A DNA stretch of 57,500 nucleotides from Symbiodinium natans (lineage: Eukaryota; Sar; Dinophyceae; Suessiales; Symbiodiniaceae), in the NCBI GenBank assembly GCA_905221605.1, contig CAJNDS010002123.1, forward strand, positions 527,501 to 585,000, written 5' to 3'. A program made the position numbers and the translations under genes. Positions 36,696 to 49,244 of this stretch are shown here, in pieces (the stretch's first letter is position 1; each line of letters begins with the position of its first letter). The notes under the pieces are model-generated. The model was given only the letters and a program-made list of their open reading frames with translations. It made no database searches and was not told the origin of the DNA.

Positions 36696-39100
36696 CCCGG
36701 TGGCGGGAGTCGCGAAGAATATGTACGTTTATGTAGCTGTTATCACCCTGCCTGCCCGGAGTGGGAATTTCTGGAAAAGCTGGTGGCTGGAAGGAGAACA
36801 GCCGAACTTTCCCTCAAACACGCATGGGTAGTTCTCTACATTCGGGTCTTCTTGAATCCCAAATATAGTACGGCACACTTGAAACAAGGACCCAAAAGTG
36901 ACCCTGGTGACGAGAACTGGCTACATGCACGGGCATCAGCCATCATAAGGAAGCTGGGGGGTCCACGCGGCAGTAGACGATCCGCTGGTCCATGAGATCG
37001 TGCTCCTCTTGGCGTGGACTATGACCACCCCTTCGAGCCGCAGGGCTTCTGGGGTTTAAAGTACCTTTCAGTACAAGGACCCCCCCCCCCCACCTCCCTT
37101 CTTGCTATACCACCTTTTCCGTCAAGGAAGATGTAACCTAAGGCAGTGTACTTACCCACTTAAGAAACTTGTAAGTAACTCTACTTATGCCTTGGGGGGG
37201 GGGGGGGCCCCCCCTCCTGCTTTAGTTAGTTTAGGGTTTAGGATCTAGGCGGGGTGTAAGGGGACCTGTAGACATGACCCACAATTTTAGGTTGTGGATT
37301 CTTGAGGCTGTTGGGTTTGCAGATTGGGCTTTGGGAGCGCTAAAGAGCCCCCGTTTTTTCTCCGACAACATCCGCGAGCCTCTCCCCATCAAGCCTCGAG
37401 AAGCCTTGCTAAACCTAAACGGGAAGCTTCGGAGAGAAACTCGATTATGTCAGCATAGACCCCAAGTAGCGACAGACCACGCGAGCCCCAAGTCCAAAAG
37501 CAAGGGGACCGTTTCGCACTTCGCGAGACCAGACATCCACAAGCGACGGCAAAGCCCCCATCGACCTAGCATCTCTTACTATGGACGTTAGACCCCCAAG
37601 TGTTGACACACTGCTTGGGGAAATGCTCCTCCACAAGTCACATGCTTTTGTGTAAAATGGGGGGTATACATACGTATATACCAAACCAAGTAACGCAATT
37701 CAGTTCCTAAAGGGAGTGTAGAGAACGGCGGGGCCAGCATCCTCTTCAAAGCGGTTGTGAAGCGCCACAGCAACCTGAGTTTAGGGTTTAGGGTTTAGGG
37801 CTTACAGGGTTAAAGTAGGGTTTGGGCTTTTCGGGTTTGGTTGCGGTTTGTTCAGGTTTGGTTAGGGTTTTGTTAGGGGTTAGGGTTGGTTGAAGGAGGC
37901 GCGTGGTGTCCTCTTGAGCAGTTGGGGGGTTCCTTCGATAGCTTCGGCGAGACATGGGGCTGTCCCAAATTAGGGGGCACCGTATTGGGGTCCTGCTTAT
38001 AAGGGATTCCAATACTAGGGGTCCCCTATCGTCGAACCCCCGCATGGCGCAAACAAGAACCCAACTGACCGAAGACACGCTATCGCCTCGTGGGAGGCGA
38101 TGGAGGGAACACGGGGCCGCGCTCTCTAAGCAGGAAAACAGAGAGGCTGCCTTTTAAAACGCCCTAAGACCTAATCCTAAACGCAAGCCCTAAAAGCCCT
38201 GCAAGCCCGAAATCCTACACCAAATGGGTCCAAGTCAATTTAGCGGTTCAATGCGGGGGGGCCGTTGGACCGTCGATCTGATCAAAGTGAGTTCACATCG
38301 ATACACTCGCCTGGTGGGCTGAAGTGCTTTCCTTAACTAGGCCGGCTTGCAAATTTAGCTATCCAGAGGCCCAGGAAACCTCCAAAAGAACCCAAAGCAA
38401 CAACGGGACTCAGAGAAAGACACTGCTCCTAAACAGGTACCTCCACGAAACCACCTTGCCTAAACCCTCGCACTTGCAGATTCTCGCCTCAGACCCTAAT
38501 CCCCAAACCCTGTACTCCATATAGTACAATAAGCCCAACTATGGGGCACAAGAAAGGACCACAGCCCATAGGGGTCTCGCGTTGCGACGTAAGGCACGAG
38601 GAACGAGGTAGACATCCGAAACCAGAATCCCCTCATACTCTACTCTAAAACACGGCAACTCCCGACTGAAACCCTAAACCCTAAACCCTAAACCCTAAAC
38701 CCTAAACCCTAAACCCTAAACCCTAATCCCTCAACCCTCTGACTACACCCAAGGCCCTCCAACCTCGCAATCCCCAACCTCGAAAGCCCCAAACAGAGCT
38801 GCGGAAACCCACCCAACCCCCGAGGTTCCGGCTAGAGCAAAAATGGTGGAACTAGCTGTCAACAACCGTGCTTTCCAGGCTGTTGCCGGGCGCTTTTGGG
38901 GTTTAGGGTTGAGGTTTTAGGGTTCAGGGTTTATAGGGAATGTGGACTCACTCTGGGGCTTGGGGTTTAGGGTTTAAGGGTTTGGGGGTTAAGGGTTAAG
39001 GGTTAAGGGTTTAGGGTTAAGGGTTAAGGGTTAAGGGTTAAGGGTTTAGGGTTTAGGGTTTAGGGTTTAGGGTTCGGTTGCTGGGGTTCCGCACCCGCTC

Positions 39101-39148
39101 CTGCCGCAGCTCCTTCGTCGTGGCCAGCCATGCTGACCACACGGTGGC
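39101..39148 (-). CDS. Exon-like block (ATVWSAWLATTKELRQ)
   Basis: Acceptor GAG|G, 16 codons in phase 0, then a GA donor, the same pattern as proven in the channel gene. Helical, unknown family. Confidence 0.45.
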
Positions 39149-39919
39149 CTCGGACGGGCGTAACAAGGCTGAGCGCAGGTAGGGTTTGGGGTTTGGGGTT
39201 TGGGGTTTGGGGTTTGGGGTTTGGGGTTTGGGGTTTGGGGCTTGGGGCTTGGGGCTTGGGGCTTGGGGTTTAGGGTTTAGGGTCTAGGCTTTAGGCTTTA
39301 GGCTTTAGGATTGGGGTTTCTAGGTTTAGACTTGAAAACATCGCGTGGGTTGATGAGTGGATCTCTTGGAAGCTCTTGCCCTGAAAAGGACCCGGCAACG
39401 CCAACATGTCGTGTTGTTTGGTAGCAACAAGACGCCGTGAACCCTAAACCCTAGACCATTAAGCCTAAACCCTAAACCCTATACCGCCTATACCCTAAGC
39501 CAGTTCCACAGAGACCAGGTGACTCGTCTCCTCAACATGTTTAGGTAGTTGCTTGGCGGAAGGAGCAACACAACGAATGAAACCACAAAACCCAGACCTC
39601 AAGCCCTAAACTTAGGATAAGTTCATGGTTGGGATAGTACTAAAATTTTAAAGTTCTATTTAGTAGTGAGTTTAAGTACAAAAAACAAACAAATGCTACC
39701 CAACTATGACATAGTAAACCCCAAACCTTAAACCCTGACAAGCCCGAAGCCCCAAACGCTAAACCAACTCATGCGAGGGCCGCCTTCGCGACGCGACTAC
39801 CACAGTTCGAGGGCAAGCCCCTTGGCACAAGACCTTTCAGCCTACAACCCCGCCCCCAAACCCTCTACTGCAAGCCCTAAACCCTGAACCCCAAACCCTA
39901 AGCCCTGAACCGAAAACCC

Positions 39920-40027
39920 TCCTGGTAGCCCAGTATGCATATTATGATAAAGGGCACCCTTTTTTTGGGGGTTGGTTATTTTATAAGGGAAACCAGAACC
40001 AAAAAAAGGGTAAAAGGGTACTACTGC
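39920..40027. mobile_element. Family-A element, right end lost
   Basis: CCTGGTAGCCCAGT at left, typical body. It ends at GGGTACTACTG before degenerate telomere-like repeat. Confidence 0.7.
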
Positions 40028-42639
40028 CCCCCGATCTACTGCAAGCCCAAAACCCTGAACACCCTAAACTCTAAAACCCTAAACCCTGAACCCTACCACC
40101 CTAAACCTTACAACCTGAACCGAAAACCCTGCATAAACCCTAAACCCTAAACCCAAAAACCCTGAACCGAAAAACCCTGTGTGAACCGTGAACCTGTTCA
40201 GGTTTTTTGTTGGGCGGCGTTGGGCCCGGGGCCAAGCGGAGCCGGCGACTCGCCTTTTGGCTGAAGACGGCGTTGCCTGGGGTGGGCATGGGATTAGGGC
40301 TTGACTAGGGTCCAGGCTGGAGGTTGGGTTTGGGGTTTGGGGTTTCGGGTTTGGGGTTTGAGTTTGGGGTTTGGGGTTTGAGGTTTAAGGTTAGGGTTTA
40401 GGGTTTCGGGCTAATATTGGACGACCGAGCAGTCTGCTGAGTCTGGGAAGTATACAGTTCGCAGGGTTTACAGGGTTTGGTGGGTGTAGGGCAATGTGGA
40501 TGCAGCCTTTGGAGGTTGGCTTCGGTTTTAAGGTTTAAGGTTTAGGGTTTAGGGTTTAGGGTTTAGGGATGAACAAGTTTGGGGATAACAAGGTTCGCTT
40601 GGTGTGCTCAAGACATGGACCCCTGTTGGCGCCACGCACTTGAATGAATGTAGCATACGTCCCCCCAGGGGGGACCCACCATGCTCGCCGGGTCCATGCA
40701 TACCCAGCTAGGGTTTAGAGTTTAGGGTTCAGGGGTTTAGGGTGAGGATATATGCTCCTTTTTTTTCAAAAAGTGTGTCCTGTACAGCCTGACTTTAGGG
40801 CCCAGATATTGGGGACCAAATGAACCCTAATACCCTGGCCTTACACTACTAGACTGCTTATTGGGGCGTTTGAATCGCAAACATTTTTGGGTTCGTTTGG
40901 TCCTTAAGGTACTGTTCAGGTTGGACGGGGGGGTGCAGGGCTTAGGGTTTAAGACGTAACCCTTAGGAGCTAAGACCAGGCGTGGTGGATCTCACACGGA
41001 ACCCCCCCTCAAGTTATGAGTGGCCTGGGATAGTACTTCGATGCCCGAAGTTTCCAGGTCCCTCAGGTATAGTTAGTAGAATATGGGCGGCAGGGCATGT
41101 GAGGGCTTAAGGCCATCTGTTGCAGTCAGCTCCTTCTCATCCACGGCCAACACCGTCTTATGTGTGACTCTTTGGTTCCACCCCACACCCCTCCCACCCC
41201 CACACCCCTCCTACATGCCGCGTGCACTGCGTTTCGCCTGGGTTTGGGGTGTAAGGTTCGGGCTTAGGGTAGGAAACGTCCCGACGACCCTAAACCCTAA
41301 CCCCTAAACCCTATAAACCCTAAGGCCTAAACCCTAAACCCTACCGAAGCGGTGCATTGCAAATGGGGCTCCGGCAAAGGGCAGCCGGGGTCAAGAGTGA
41401 CAGCTCCTGCGCCGTAAATCCAGGGTTTAGGGTTTAGGGTTTAGGCCTAGGGCTCAGGGTTTAGGATTTCCACAGCCTAGATGAACTCAACCCTGAAACG
41501 CATGAGTTCCCAAATCCTCCACCCCAATGCCCCCACGATGACCTTCAATGAGAGCTTACGGTAGTTGGAGGGGGGGAGGGGGAGGTTCGAGCTCCAAGGT
41601 AGTTGGTTAAGAGTTGGGGCACCTCAGGACAACAAGGTCCCGAAACCCAAACCAGGTTCACTGTTCCTACCGTCGTCTTCCACTACCCGGTGCACTGGGT
41701 TGCTAAGGAGGCCTGAAACCACCCCAAAACCCGAAACCCCAAACCCTAAACCCTAAACACTGAACCCTCGGACCCCTGAAGGAAATGGAATCCTATGCCT
41801 GAAGCCCCCCCCCAACGCGCCTGCAGTGGAGGAGGCTCCTCCCCGCCTTCTTCCTGATATTTAAGCGCTCGGGGCAAGCATCGAGAAGTTTTGAGCAAGG
41901 GTTTAGGGTTTAGGGTTTAGGGTTTAGGGCCAGGAACCCTGAACCCTTTTAACGGTTCAACGGTTTAAGGCCTTGGGCGCGGGTGTTCCGGGGGTCGTGG
42001 GACGTCGTGGTTTTGGGGTTGCGCGCCTTCTCTGGGTTTTAGGATCTCTGTGCCCCAATACCTGGACAAAGTCAAGACCAACGACACCGACATGCTTTCC
42101 TCAAACGGTCCAAGCCTGAGACCGAGAATGCTTTGCAAAAACAACACATGCGTGCAACCAAACTCTAGTCAAAACCGAGATCCTCTGAACTCTAAATGCA
42201 AAATACTTACAACCCAACCCTAAACCCCAAACCCCAAACCCCAAAACTTTATAAACCCTAAACCTTGCAAAAAAGACATGTCCGCAAGTGGGCCACGCAC
42301 CCCTTATGTGGCTGTAGCCAAAAGCTGTGTGCCCCCTGGAGACCGCGATGAAACCTGCTATGAGATAACATGCCAGTAAGACCCAGAATGGTAGATCCAC
42401 GATATCCTACCCCAAACCCTGACAACCCTAAACCCTAAACCCCAAACCATGGAAACCCTAAACCCTACCCTCTGAACCCCAAACCCCAAACCCTAAACCC
42501 GACACGCTGAACCCAAACCCTAAACGCTAACCCCAGACCCTACACCCTAAACCCGAAGCCCCAAACCCTAACCCTAAACCCTCAACCCTAGACCCTAAAC
42601 CCGAAACCCCAAACCACAAACCCTACAAGCCCTGAGCCC

Positions 42640-42699
42640 TCGCCTCGTCTCGCAGCGCCGTGCCGGGGCGCCGGGCCCCTTTGACAAAGCGGCGGAAGC
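42640..42699 (-). CDS. Exon-like block, basic
   Basis: Minus strand after CTAG|G: FRRFVKGARRPGTALRDEAR. Nearby on the same strand, 42345-42400 encodes a hydrophobic run (DLPFWVLLACYLIAGF). Together these suggest a membrane protein, but I cannot show that they belong to one transcript. Confidence 0.4.
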
Positions 42700-44244
42700 C
42701 TAGGTGGGGGGTACTAGGGTTTAGGGTTTAGGGTTTAGGGTTTAGGGTTTAGGGTTTAGGGTTTAGGGTTTAGGGTTTAGGGTTTCGACTTTCAGGTTTA
42801 GGGGGTGGCTTCGACTCAAGTTGGATACCCCAAGGCTCCAAGGACTCGTAGGCTAGGGTTTAGGGTTTACCGTTTAGGGTTTCAGGTTTAGGGTTTAGTG
42901 TTTAGGGTTCAGACTTATAGGGTTTAGGGTTAGGGTTTTTTTGGGGCACGAAGGCCTTCCTATGTGAGGGGGTTGTTTGGTCGTTCAGTGTTTCCGAGGA
43001 GGGCCTACCTTACCATACTAACTGTAGTTAAGGGACTTATAGCCTGGTGGGGGTAGCTCGGGCATGCTATGCAGGCTATAGAGGGTTTCGGGTTTAGGGT
43101 TTTCAGGGTTTAGGGATATAGGGTCTAGGGTTGGGGAACGGAGGGGAGGGAGGGGGGGAGGGGAGAGGGGGAGGGGGATCGAGGTAAATCCTAAACTCGA
43201 AGCTTCCTTTGTTGACACGTTCGGCGCTCGGACCCCTGGCAGGTCCCAGAAACTCCGGCTGCAACCGGGCTTCGGGTTTTGCGGGCTGAGGGAAGCCCTA
43301 AACCCTAAACCCTAAACCCTAAACCCTAAACCCTAAACCCTAGACCCTAAACCCTAAACCCTAAACCCTAAACCCTAAACCCTATCGAAGACCTTTCCTC
43401 CGCATCTTGGGCCTTGGACAAGATGGGCTGGAGACCTTTTGCTTGCAAAGAAGTGGGCCGTGCAAGGCGCCCCCCCCGCCCCCCAATGTACTGGGTTTAG
43501 GGTTTAGGGTTTAGGGTTTAGGGTTTAGGGTTTAGGGTTCAGGGTTTAGGGTATTAATTGTAGTTCAGGGACTTGTAACCTAAGTTCGGGGGCTTATAAC
43601 CCAAATTAGGATCACTATAACTCTACTTCTGACGAGGGATGTCCCTCCTTGTATGGCTCCGGCAAGGCATCAACAATCTTAGGGTGTGGGGATGTCGAGT
43701 TTAGGCTAATGGTTTGTTGAGCATTTCCAAAACCCTGCACTATACTCAGGTATAGCTGCAGTCGGTAAGGGACCGGAAATAAATGAAGCAGAGAAGGGAG
43801 GCCCTGACTATCCTGGGGTTATGGGTTTAGTGTTTGGTGATCACCCCCCCCCCCCCCCCCCCGCCCCCCTCCCCGAATCCCTGCGGTAGTCGACCGACCT
43901 GTCCCTCTGCAATTCCCCTTGAACACCCACAGCAACCCCTGCTGTATGCAGCTGTGGCCTTTATAGAGAATAAACAGTCCCCTCGAGTTCCAAGCACAAA
44001 CGTTGGATCTTTAGGGTTTAGTAGTTCAGGATTTCGGGATAGAAAATGCGAAAATGCTCAGCCTGAGTGCTCCACCCTAAGCACTTCACCGGCAAACTTA
44101 GGGTTTAGGGTGTAGGCTTTAGGGACAGGCACTCCTCAGCCCGAAGCCGTCCACCCTAAATCCTAAACCCTAAACCCCAAACCCCAAACACTAAACCCTA
44201 AACCCTAAACCCTAACCCTAAAAACTAAACCCGGAAAGCCCCCC

Positions 44245-44310
44245 AAGTGCCCGCGCTGAAGAAGCAGAATGCCAGCAGGCCATGCTCGGCCAAGGAGTGC
44301 AGGTGCCCTG
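44245..44310 (-). CDS. Exon-like block with hydrophobic helix
   Basis: It reads HLHSLAEHGLLAFCFFSAGTW on the minus strand. This is a plausible membrane-helix exon. Boundaries are not fixed. Confidence 0.4.
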
Positions 44311-44736
44311 GTGTAGTTTAGGGTTTAGGGCTTAGGTTTTAGGATTTTGGGTTTAGGGTTTAGGGTTCAAGGGGGGTATGTAACCCAAAGCACCCTAGTA
44401 CTCCCCACTACTGCCTAAGGCTCCCGAGGCTTCCCTAAGGTTCCCTAGGTACCTGCCCCCTATGAAACGCCCTCCCTTAAGAACCCTAGAATGGTCTGGG
44501 GGCTCAGGAATATTTCATGGTAGTCAGGGTCTTGAAAGCACTTGGGGTACTTAGAAATTCAGGGGTCAAAAGGACTCAGGCGCTTTTAGGGTATATATAG
44601 ATATGTACATATATATATATAGGGTTCAATTCAATTAAGAACCGTACTCGCACTGCATGTACCTTACATAAATGTAGAACTCAAAGCTGCTTTGTAGGAG
44701 ACACGAAAGGAAACCGCTGTACTCGGTGCACTATCG

Positions 44737-44882
44737 CTTGGTAGCCCAGTAACCCTAAACCCTAAACCCCAGGGTAGCCCAGCAACCATCTTCTAATAAG
44801 GGTAACTCTTCTGAAGTTGGTTGCTTTAGAAGGGAACCCAGCACCCCAAACAGGGCCGAAAGGGTACCACTCGGCTACCAAG
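44737..44882. mobile_element. Family-A element with telomeric repeat within its left end
   Basis: The left terminus occurs twice (GGTAGCCCAG at 44740 and 44775). The copies are separated by CCCTAAACCCTAAACCC. The right end reads CTCGGCTACCAAG. Confidence 0.75.
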
Positions 44883-45305
44883 AGCGGCTCCAAGGAAGTG
44901 CCCTAAACCCTAAACCCGGAACCCTAAGCCTTAATCCCTAAACCCTGAACCCTAAACCTTAATCCCTAAACCCTGAACCTTAATCCCTAAACCCTGACCC
45001 CTAAACCTTAAACCCTAATCCCTAAACCCGCTTGCAAGAAGCCTGGGTAGCGACCTGGGCAACCACATGAACCCCAAAATTAGGGGTCATATACCCCATA
45101 TTAAGGTATATGGTGGTTTACGAGATTGGGAATCCGCGTCGGGTCCTTATTGTAAGGTGATCCCAAAAGTATACATTAGGGGCTCCCTATTGTTGTAAAC
45201 CCCCCCCCCCATATGAGCCATAGAAGCCCTGTTTAGGGTTTAGGGTTTAGGGTTTAGGGTTTAGGGTTTAGGGTTTAGGGTTTAGAATATCGGATCTGCA
45301 CATAC

Positions 45306-45343
45306 CTTTTGTCATCTTGCGGCCGCGCCAAACTTGCAAAGAT
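45306..45343 (-). CDS. Short exon-like block (IFASLARPQDDK)
   Basis: The block is bounded by CAG| and |GTATGTG on the minus strand, the best donor match among the orphan blocks. It gives 12 codons. It is flanked by TTTAGGG repeats on one side and CCCTAAA on the other. Confidence 0.4.
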
Positions 45344-45871
45344 CTGGCAGACCGGGCCAGAACCCAAACCCAAAACCCAAAACCCAAAACCCTAAACCCT
45401 AAACCCTAAACCCTAAACCCCAAACCCCAAGAGCTGAAATGGTAGATCGGCTGATGGCAAAAGCGCCTTCATGCCACTGGGGTGCAGCGGAACTACGCAC
45501 CAGCGCGACCCCTCTGAAGCGACCGCCAAGCTATAGCGCTAACCCGAAGGGTCCATGTAATAAAGAAATAGGGTTTAGGGTTTAGGGTTTAGGGTTTAGG
45601 GTTTAGGGTTTAGGGATTGGGGTTTAGGGTTTAGGGTGTAGAGTTTAGGGTTCGTTACCCTCAGGGTCCATATGTACCTAAACAGGGTATACTTGGGCCT
45701 TTGGGGCCCAAGTAAACAACCATAAGTAATGGCCGACGTAGGCATTGGAACCCGCCGAGCTATGTTCCCCAACAAGTACCACACGACAGCTGTCACTTAG
45801 GGAAGCGACGTCGGGCTTGAAGGGTTTGGGGTTTAGCGGAAGGGAGGTGACCATATACGTAAATATGTATA

Positions 45872-45966
45872 TGTCTATGTATGTATGTATGTATGTATGT
45901 ATGTATGTATGTATGTATGTATGTATGTATGTATGTATGTATGTATGTATATTATATATATATATA
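45872..45966. repeat. GTAT tetranucleotide and TA microsatellite
   Basis: About 19 GTAT units, then TATATA. Open frames through it on both strands are artefacts. A TATATG/TATATA microsatellite also lies at 9290-9347. Confidence 0.95.
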
Positions 45967-46304
45967 TACACAGCGGAAAGTATAAGGGTATTCGATTAGG
46001 GATATACGGCACGCTTCTTAAAATCAGGTTCCCCTTCTTGTTCGGGAAACCCTCACATCTGTACAGACTGCATAGGTGGGAAGTTGACAGGGAAGGTTCT
46101 CGGGCTCCGGGCGTTCAGGATTTGCGGAGAACCTCCGTCCGAAGCTAGGTGAGCATCTGCCTCTGGCACAGGACGAAGCCTGAGTCCATTGTCTAAGGTT
46201 CGGCTTTCGGGAATTGGGTGTTAAGGGTGTTCAAATTAGTTTCAAGCCCTGAGCCCTAAACCCGAAATCCTAAACCCCAAAGTCAGAAGGTGAAAGGTTG
46301 CCCA

Positions 46305-46440
46305 CTGGACAGCTAAGGAGCTCGCCAGAACATAGTATGAGAGCAGAATCATTTGCCAGGGACAGCCTCCTAGTTCTCCTGCTGGAGTCCGGCACATCCT
46401 TGACTTGCGCCGGGATCTGTTGCATCACAGCTTGACGTTT
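46305..46440 (-). CDS. Exon-like block of unknown product
   Basis: Two minus-strand frames stay open here. One reads VMQQIPAQVKDVPDSSRRTR. The other ends in a hydrophobic stretch (MILLSYYVLASSLAVQW) that could be a membrane helix. Unique, non-repeat sequence between telomere-like arrays supports an exon, but the frame is undecided. Confidence 0.4.
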
Positions 46441-46626
46441 CCAGAGTCAGGGTCCATTTTGAGGGGTCCCTGTACAAGGATGAGTTAAGGGCTTAGGGAT
46501 TTTAGGGTTTAGGGCTTAGGGTTTAGGGTTTAGGGTTTAGGGTTTAGGGTTTAGGGTTTAGGACGTCTCGCCGCGCAGCGGCAGTAAGCAACATGTGGAC
46601 ATGGCGCCCCGGCACACCCGGGGGTG

Positions 46627-46657
<31 letters not shown>

Positions 46658-47180
46658 GGGGCGGGCGGCATCGCACGCGAAAGCACGAGTGTCAGGTTTT
46701 GGGGCCAGCCCAACCCCAGATTTCAACATTTTTCAGGCCAGCGTCCAGGGCCTCCACAGGTGTATGGGCTGTCAGGTATAGCTCTTGGTCCAGGCACCCT
46801 AGATAAGGGTGTGTACGGCCTAACACAAGTCGGGTGGGCACTTAGGGTTTAGGGAGTTGGTGTGTAACCCTATCTCGCTAAACCCAAACCGTTATATCTG
46901 TTGGGAAGCCCTAACCCCTAAACCCTAAACTCTAAACCTAAACACGAAACCAGCTATGTTGACTAGAAAGGCTTCCAGATGCAGCCAGGCATCTGACAAG
47001 GAGATTTGCCGGCCATGATCAAGGTACATGCCTCAGCGTCGAGGTTTTGGGTTTCTGTTGATTTTTTGGTAGCCCATACAGGGCTCCAGGCTACCCAGTG
47101 AACCTATAAACCCTAAACCTTAAACCCTAAACCCTAAGCCCTAAACCCTAACCTAAACCCTAAACCCTAAGGCAAGATAC

Positions 47181-47276
47181 TCCGGAAGGCTTCGGGGTGG
47201 AGAATCCTCTTTGCCTTGCGCTGGCGAAATCGGCCGTCCTGGGTGCTGGCTTCTTGCTGTAGATCTCGTGGTCTGC
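47181..47276 (-). CDS. Probable next exon after 47459-47653
   Basis: Acceptor GAG|GCAGAC repeats the GCAG at the upstream donor. Joining in phase 0 gives 32 codons (ADHEIYSKKPAPRTADF at the start) up to a GT donor. An alternative acceptor at 47290 would give another frame (EDRGRPRDLQQEA), so the exact boundary is open. Confidence 0.5.
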
Positions 47277-47458
47277 CTCGATCCTCTGCCTATACTATAA
47301 AGCAGGGTTTAGGGTTTAGGGTTTAGGGTTTAGGGTCTAGGATTTAGGGTTTAGGCTATACGGAACTTGGAACCCCAGCAAAGACTATACTTTTTTGTGT
47401 TTCTGGGGAATTAAAGTGCCCAAAAACTAAAACTTATTCCCAAGTATCCCTAAGCTGC

Positions 47459-47653
47459 AAGAATATCCAGCAGTTTGGCCTCAATTTTGGAGACCGCAGA
47501 CTCAAGAATAGCCTCAAGTCTGCTGGCCTCGTGCCCTTCCTCCTCCTTTGGAGATGTCACTTCAGTCGCTTCTGTATGCGAGGGCAGAACTTGTTTGTCA
47601 TGCTTGGGAGGCCGGTGGTCAAAAGCAGAAAGCGAGAAGCGGAATCCCGTGTC
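47459..47653 (-). CDS. Coding exon, charged linker plus amphipathic helix (unknown gene)
   Basis: This is an open minus-strand stretch of 65 codons bounded by CAG|G on the left of the message and a GC donor on the right. It reads DTGFRFSLSAFDHRPPKH at the start. It ends in a helix with heptad character (SRLEAILESAVSKIEAKLL). It may be the N-terminal cytoplasmic part of another protein transcribed in the same direction downstream of the channel gene. The coding signal is among the strongest outside the channel. I do not recognise a family. Confidence 0.65.
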
Positions 47654-47731
47654 CTGCGATTGGGATGAAGACCCTAAACCCTAAACCCTAAACCCTAAAC
47701 CCTAAACCCTAAACCCTAAACCCTAAACCCT

Positions 47732-47732
<1 letters not shown>

Positions 47733-47797
<65 letters not shown>
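47733..47797. repeat. Poly-T tract of about 65 bp
   Basis: It follows directly after a CCCTAAA array and precedes unique sequence. On the minus strand it is a poly-A tract abutting TTTAGGG. Confidence 0.95.
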
Positions 47798-47800
<3 letters not shown>

Positions 47801-48479
47801 CTTGAGGTGTTGTAAGCAACAGGCAACATCTGCTGGCTGGTGCTTAATAGGGAATGAGAGAATGAGGTACCCTATACTATCCCTTAAAGGGTATAGGTAG
47901 GGCCGTAATTCCCTGATTCTCTACGAAGAACCAAGGAGTCTGCTGCAACCGAGAATCAGAACTGCTGCAGACTCCCAAAACCCTAAACCCTAAACCCTAA
48001 ACCCCAAACCCTAAACCCTAAACCCTAAACGCAGGTCCTTTGCTGGAATGTCGTGCGGTGACAAGTCGGACGTACGAGCTCCACCTCCACCTTCGGGTTG
48101 GGTCTCCAAGCAGAGCTCCCTTGGCTTCATCACCTGGACACACAAAGGGGTTTAGGGTTTAGGGTTTGGGGTTTGGGGTTTGGGGTTTGGGGTTTGGGGT
48201 TTGGGGTTTGGGGTTTGGGGTTTGGGGTGGGGGGGGCGAGGGGGGGGAGGGCTTCATAGTTGTAAGTCAGGCTACGAGGCTTGCAGAATAGAGGTTCCCC
48301 ACTTTTTGGATGCACCCACCAGGAACTCTAGCACAATCCCCATAGTACACGATCCCTATGAACTATCAATGCTAAGTTTCTTACAATACACTAGACCCAG
48401 GAGTAGCCTAGGAATCCGCCGAGGCCTCGGGCCGAGGTGTATAGGTTGTCAGAACAGGCACCCCCCTCCAAATCCTCCC

Positions 48480-48750
48480 CCCAAGCTCGGCCCCCTTTTT
48501 TTGCTTCAAATGGGTACCCCCCCTAGGAGAGGAGGGTCCGCAAGCGGATGTCTCGCCAGGACCAGAGGCAGTTGCAGCCCATCCCAGCAGGGCGCCACCC
48601 CACTATCCTTCCCCCCCCCCCCCCTACCCCCCCCACCCCTACCCCTTTTTTGGCCTCAAATGGGTACCCTGTCTGAAAAACTGGGGTCCGCAAGCAGACG
48701 GTTCGCCAGGACAAGAGGCAGTTGAAGCCCCTCCGCCGTTGTTCACCCCA
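48480..48750. repeat. Two diverged tandem units of about 150 bp, then C-rich tract
   Basis: Both units contain TCAAATGGGTACCC, GGTCCGCAAGC, GTCGCCAGGAC-like sequence and AGAGGCAGTTG. The copies differ by point changes. A C-rich stretch follows to about 48815. The 181-codon plus-strand frame across them is not supported as a gene. Confidence 0.8.
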
Positions 48751-49244
48751 ACCCCCCACCCCCCCTCCCCCCCCCCACCCTCCCCCCCCCCCCCCCTCCC
48801 CTCCCCCTCCCCCCCACCCTGCCGAAGAGTCGCCTTAAACCTTAAGGGGCCTGGCTCAACCCTACGATCACTCCAAGCCGAACCCTAATCCCAAAAAAAC
48901 CCTCAACCCCAAAGCGTGAACCTTGAGCCCTAAACTAACCCTCAACCCCAAACCCCAAACCATAAACCCGGAACCCTCAACCCTCAACCCTCAACCCTCA
49001 ACCCAACCCTTATTGCTTGGGGTCCAGCGACTTGGGCGCTGCGGAATCACCATGCTCACGCGGATGCGCTGGGCCGGGCCGAGGCGGGTCGCGTAGCGTT
49101 AAAATTAACAGGGTACAATTTTTGGTTTAAAGTTTAAAGGGGCAAAACAGGTAATAAAATAAGGGCCTACTCTGGGTCCTAGTACACGTCTTTTTTGGGA
49201 ACGCCCCACCTGAACTTGAAGAAGCATCGCCAAAACCCTCAACT

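Noticed and set aside
48180-48725. 181-codon plus-strand frame
   Set aside because: It begins in TTTGGGG repeats and crosses two tandem units and C tracts, with no recognisable composition.
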